Below are positions 20,748-21,127 of a DNA stretch of 21,127 bases, in pieces. The notes below the pieces were generated by a model that worked only from the letters and a program-made list of their open reading frames with translations, did not search any database and was not told where the DNA came from. The stretch's first letter is position 1. Each line of letters begins with the position of its first letter. Location of the stretch: the NCBI GenBank assembly GCA_900550385.1, contig URRZ01000029.1:1-21127 (forward strand), written 5' to 3'. The position numbers and the translations under genes were made by a program. This stretch comes from an uncultured Coriobacteriaceae bacterium. Lineage in GTDB: Bacteria > Actinomycetota > Coriobacteriia > Coriobacteriales > Eggerthellaceae.

Positions 20748-21127
20748 ATCCGTCCTCCCGCCGGGCATACTAATCCGGGCTGAGGAGGGGGAGGAACAGG
20801 CCGCCGGCATAGCACTGCAATCACCCATGGCGGTGCTGATGGATACCAGTACCGGCCAGGTGCTGGTGGAAAAAGCCGGGGATCAAAAAGCCCCCGCCGC
20901 CAGTGCCATCAAGGTCATGACCCTCCTCCTGCTCTACGATGGCATCGAGGAAGGACGCCTTCGGATGGAAGACACCGTGCAGGTGTCCGATAACGCCGCA
21001 AAAACAGGGGGAACCCGGGCCTTTTTGGATCGGGGCGCCAGCTATAAAGCAGAGGACCTCATCAAGGCCATCTCGGTGTGCAGCGCCAACGACGCCTCTG
21101 TGGCCATGGCCGAGGCCATGTATGGCA
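20740..21127 (+). CDS. D-alanyl-D-alanine carboxypeptidase (DacF/PBP5-type), partial
   Basis: An open frame that runs off the window end. From about 20779 it reads AEEGEEQAAGIALQSP, then MAVLMDTSTGQVLVEKAGDQ, and contains the penicillin-binding serine motif SAIK (SxxK, serine codon 20902-20904) and SAN (SxN, in VCSANDAS). These define the first half of an S11 peptidase, which trims D-Ala from peptidoglycan stem peptides outside the membrane. The sequence is closest in style to Oscillospiraceae/Clostridia DacF proteins. No ATG or ribosome site serves it: the in-frame GTG at 20740 is arbitrary, the next ATG (20827) would cut into the mature domain, and no hydrophobic signal peptide precedes AEE. 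The 5' end is therefore missing or rearranged, and the 3' end is cut by the window. Confidence 0.72.
   Translation, partial: MCKSVLPPGILIRAEEGEEQAAGIALQSPMAVLMDTSTGQVLVEKAGDQKAPAASAIKVMTLLLLYDGIEEGRLRMEDTVQVSDNAAKTGGTRAFLDRGASYKAEDLIKAISVCSANDASVAMAEAMYG
20744..20772 (+). promoter_or_regulatory. Sigma-G-like promoter pattern before the carboxypeptidase fragment
   Basis: GCAAA (20744-20748), a 17-nt spacer and CATACTA (20766-20772) resemble the forespore sigma-G consensus (GHATR-N17/18-CATWMTA), with a full match at -10 and 4 of 5 at -35. dacF of Bacillus subtilis is a forespore gene, and Coriobacteriia do not sporulate. This supports a Bacillota origin for this end, but the pattern is short and could be chance. 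Confidence 0.3.

Overview
The window looks like chromosomal DNA of a high-GC actinobacterium of the class Coriobacteriia, most likely Eggerthellaceae (Eggerthella/Gordonibacter type). This rests on the strong G/C third-position bias and on gene content: a BceAB-like transporter with its two-component system, a DASS transporter next to an FAD_oxidored flavoprotein, a YhgE/Pip-type membrane protein and an NYN-LOTUS protein. The genus is inferred; no rRNA is present. Base 1 is the first base of a tRNA 3' CCA and the last base lies inside an open gene, so the window may be a whole assembly contig.

Layout. 1-2060: tRNA-Lys(CTT) and tRNA-His(GTG) on the minus strand, then an NYN-domain protein with two LOTUS-like domains and tRNA-Leu(TAG), both on the plus strand. 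2127-8156: a small membrane protein and a BceAB-like ABC transporter (minus), divergent from an OmpR-family response regulator and its histidine kinase (plus). The 240-bp divergent spacer carries four CTTAC half-sites set 11, 21 or 22 bp apart. 8367-10391: a CPA1-type Na+/H+ antiporter. 10392-10960: a gene-free stretch with a long imperfect inverted repeat, a tandemly copied element and a strong terminator.

10961-15742 (all minus): a cupin, a LysR regulator, an FAD-dependent oxidoreductase and a DASS/SLC13 transporter. Together they look like a regulated uptake and oxidation module for an unidentified, probably anionic, small molecule. 15743-17770: a terminator, a gene-free spacer and argS with a hairpin in its leader. 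17899-19448: an SPFH/stomatin protein and a small flavin-binding split-barrel protein.

The last 1.5 kb is the oddest part. The minus-strand gene at 19562-20698 joins a short N-terminal domain typical of Bacillota proteins to the C-terminal membrane half of a YhgE/Pip protein, with the join at or near a 14-bp palindrome. Beyond it lies a D-Ala-D-Ala carboxypeptidase fragment with no start or signal peptide, Bacillota-like in sequence and preceded by a sigma-G-like promoter pattern. This is either assembly chimerism at a contig end or a real transfer and fusion; the sequence alone cannot decide.
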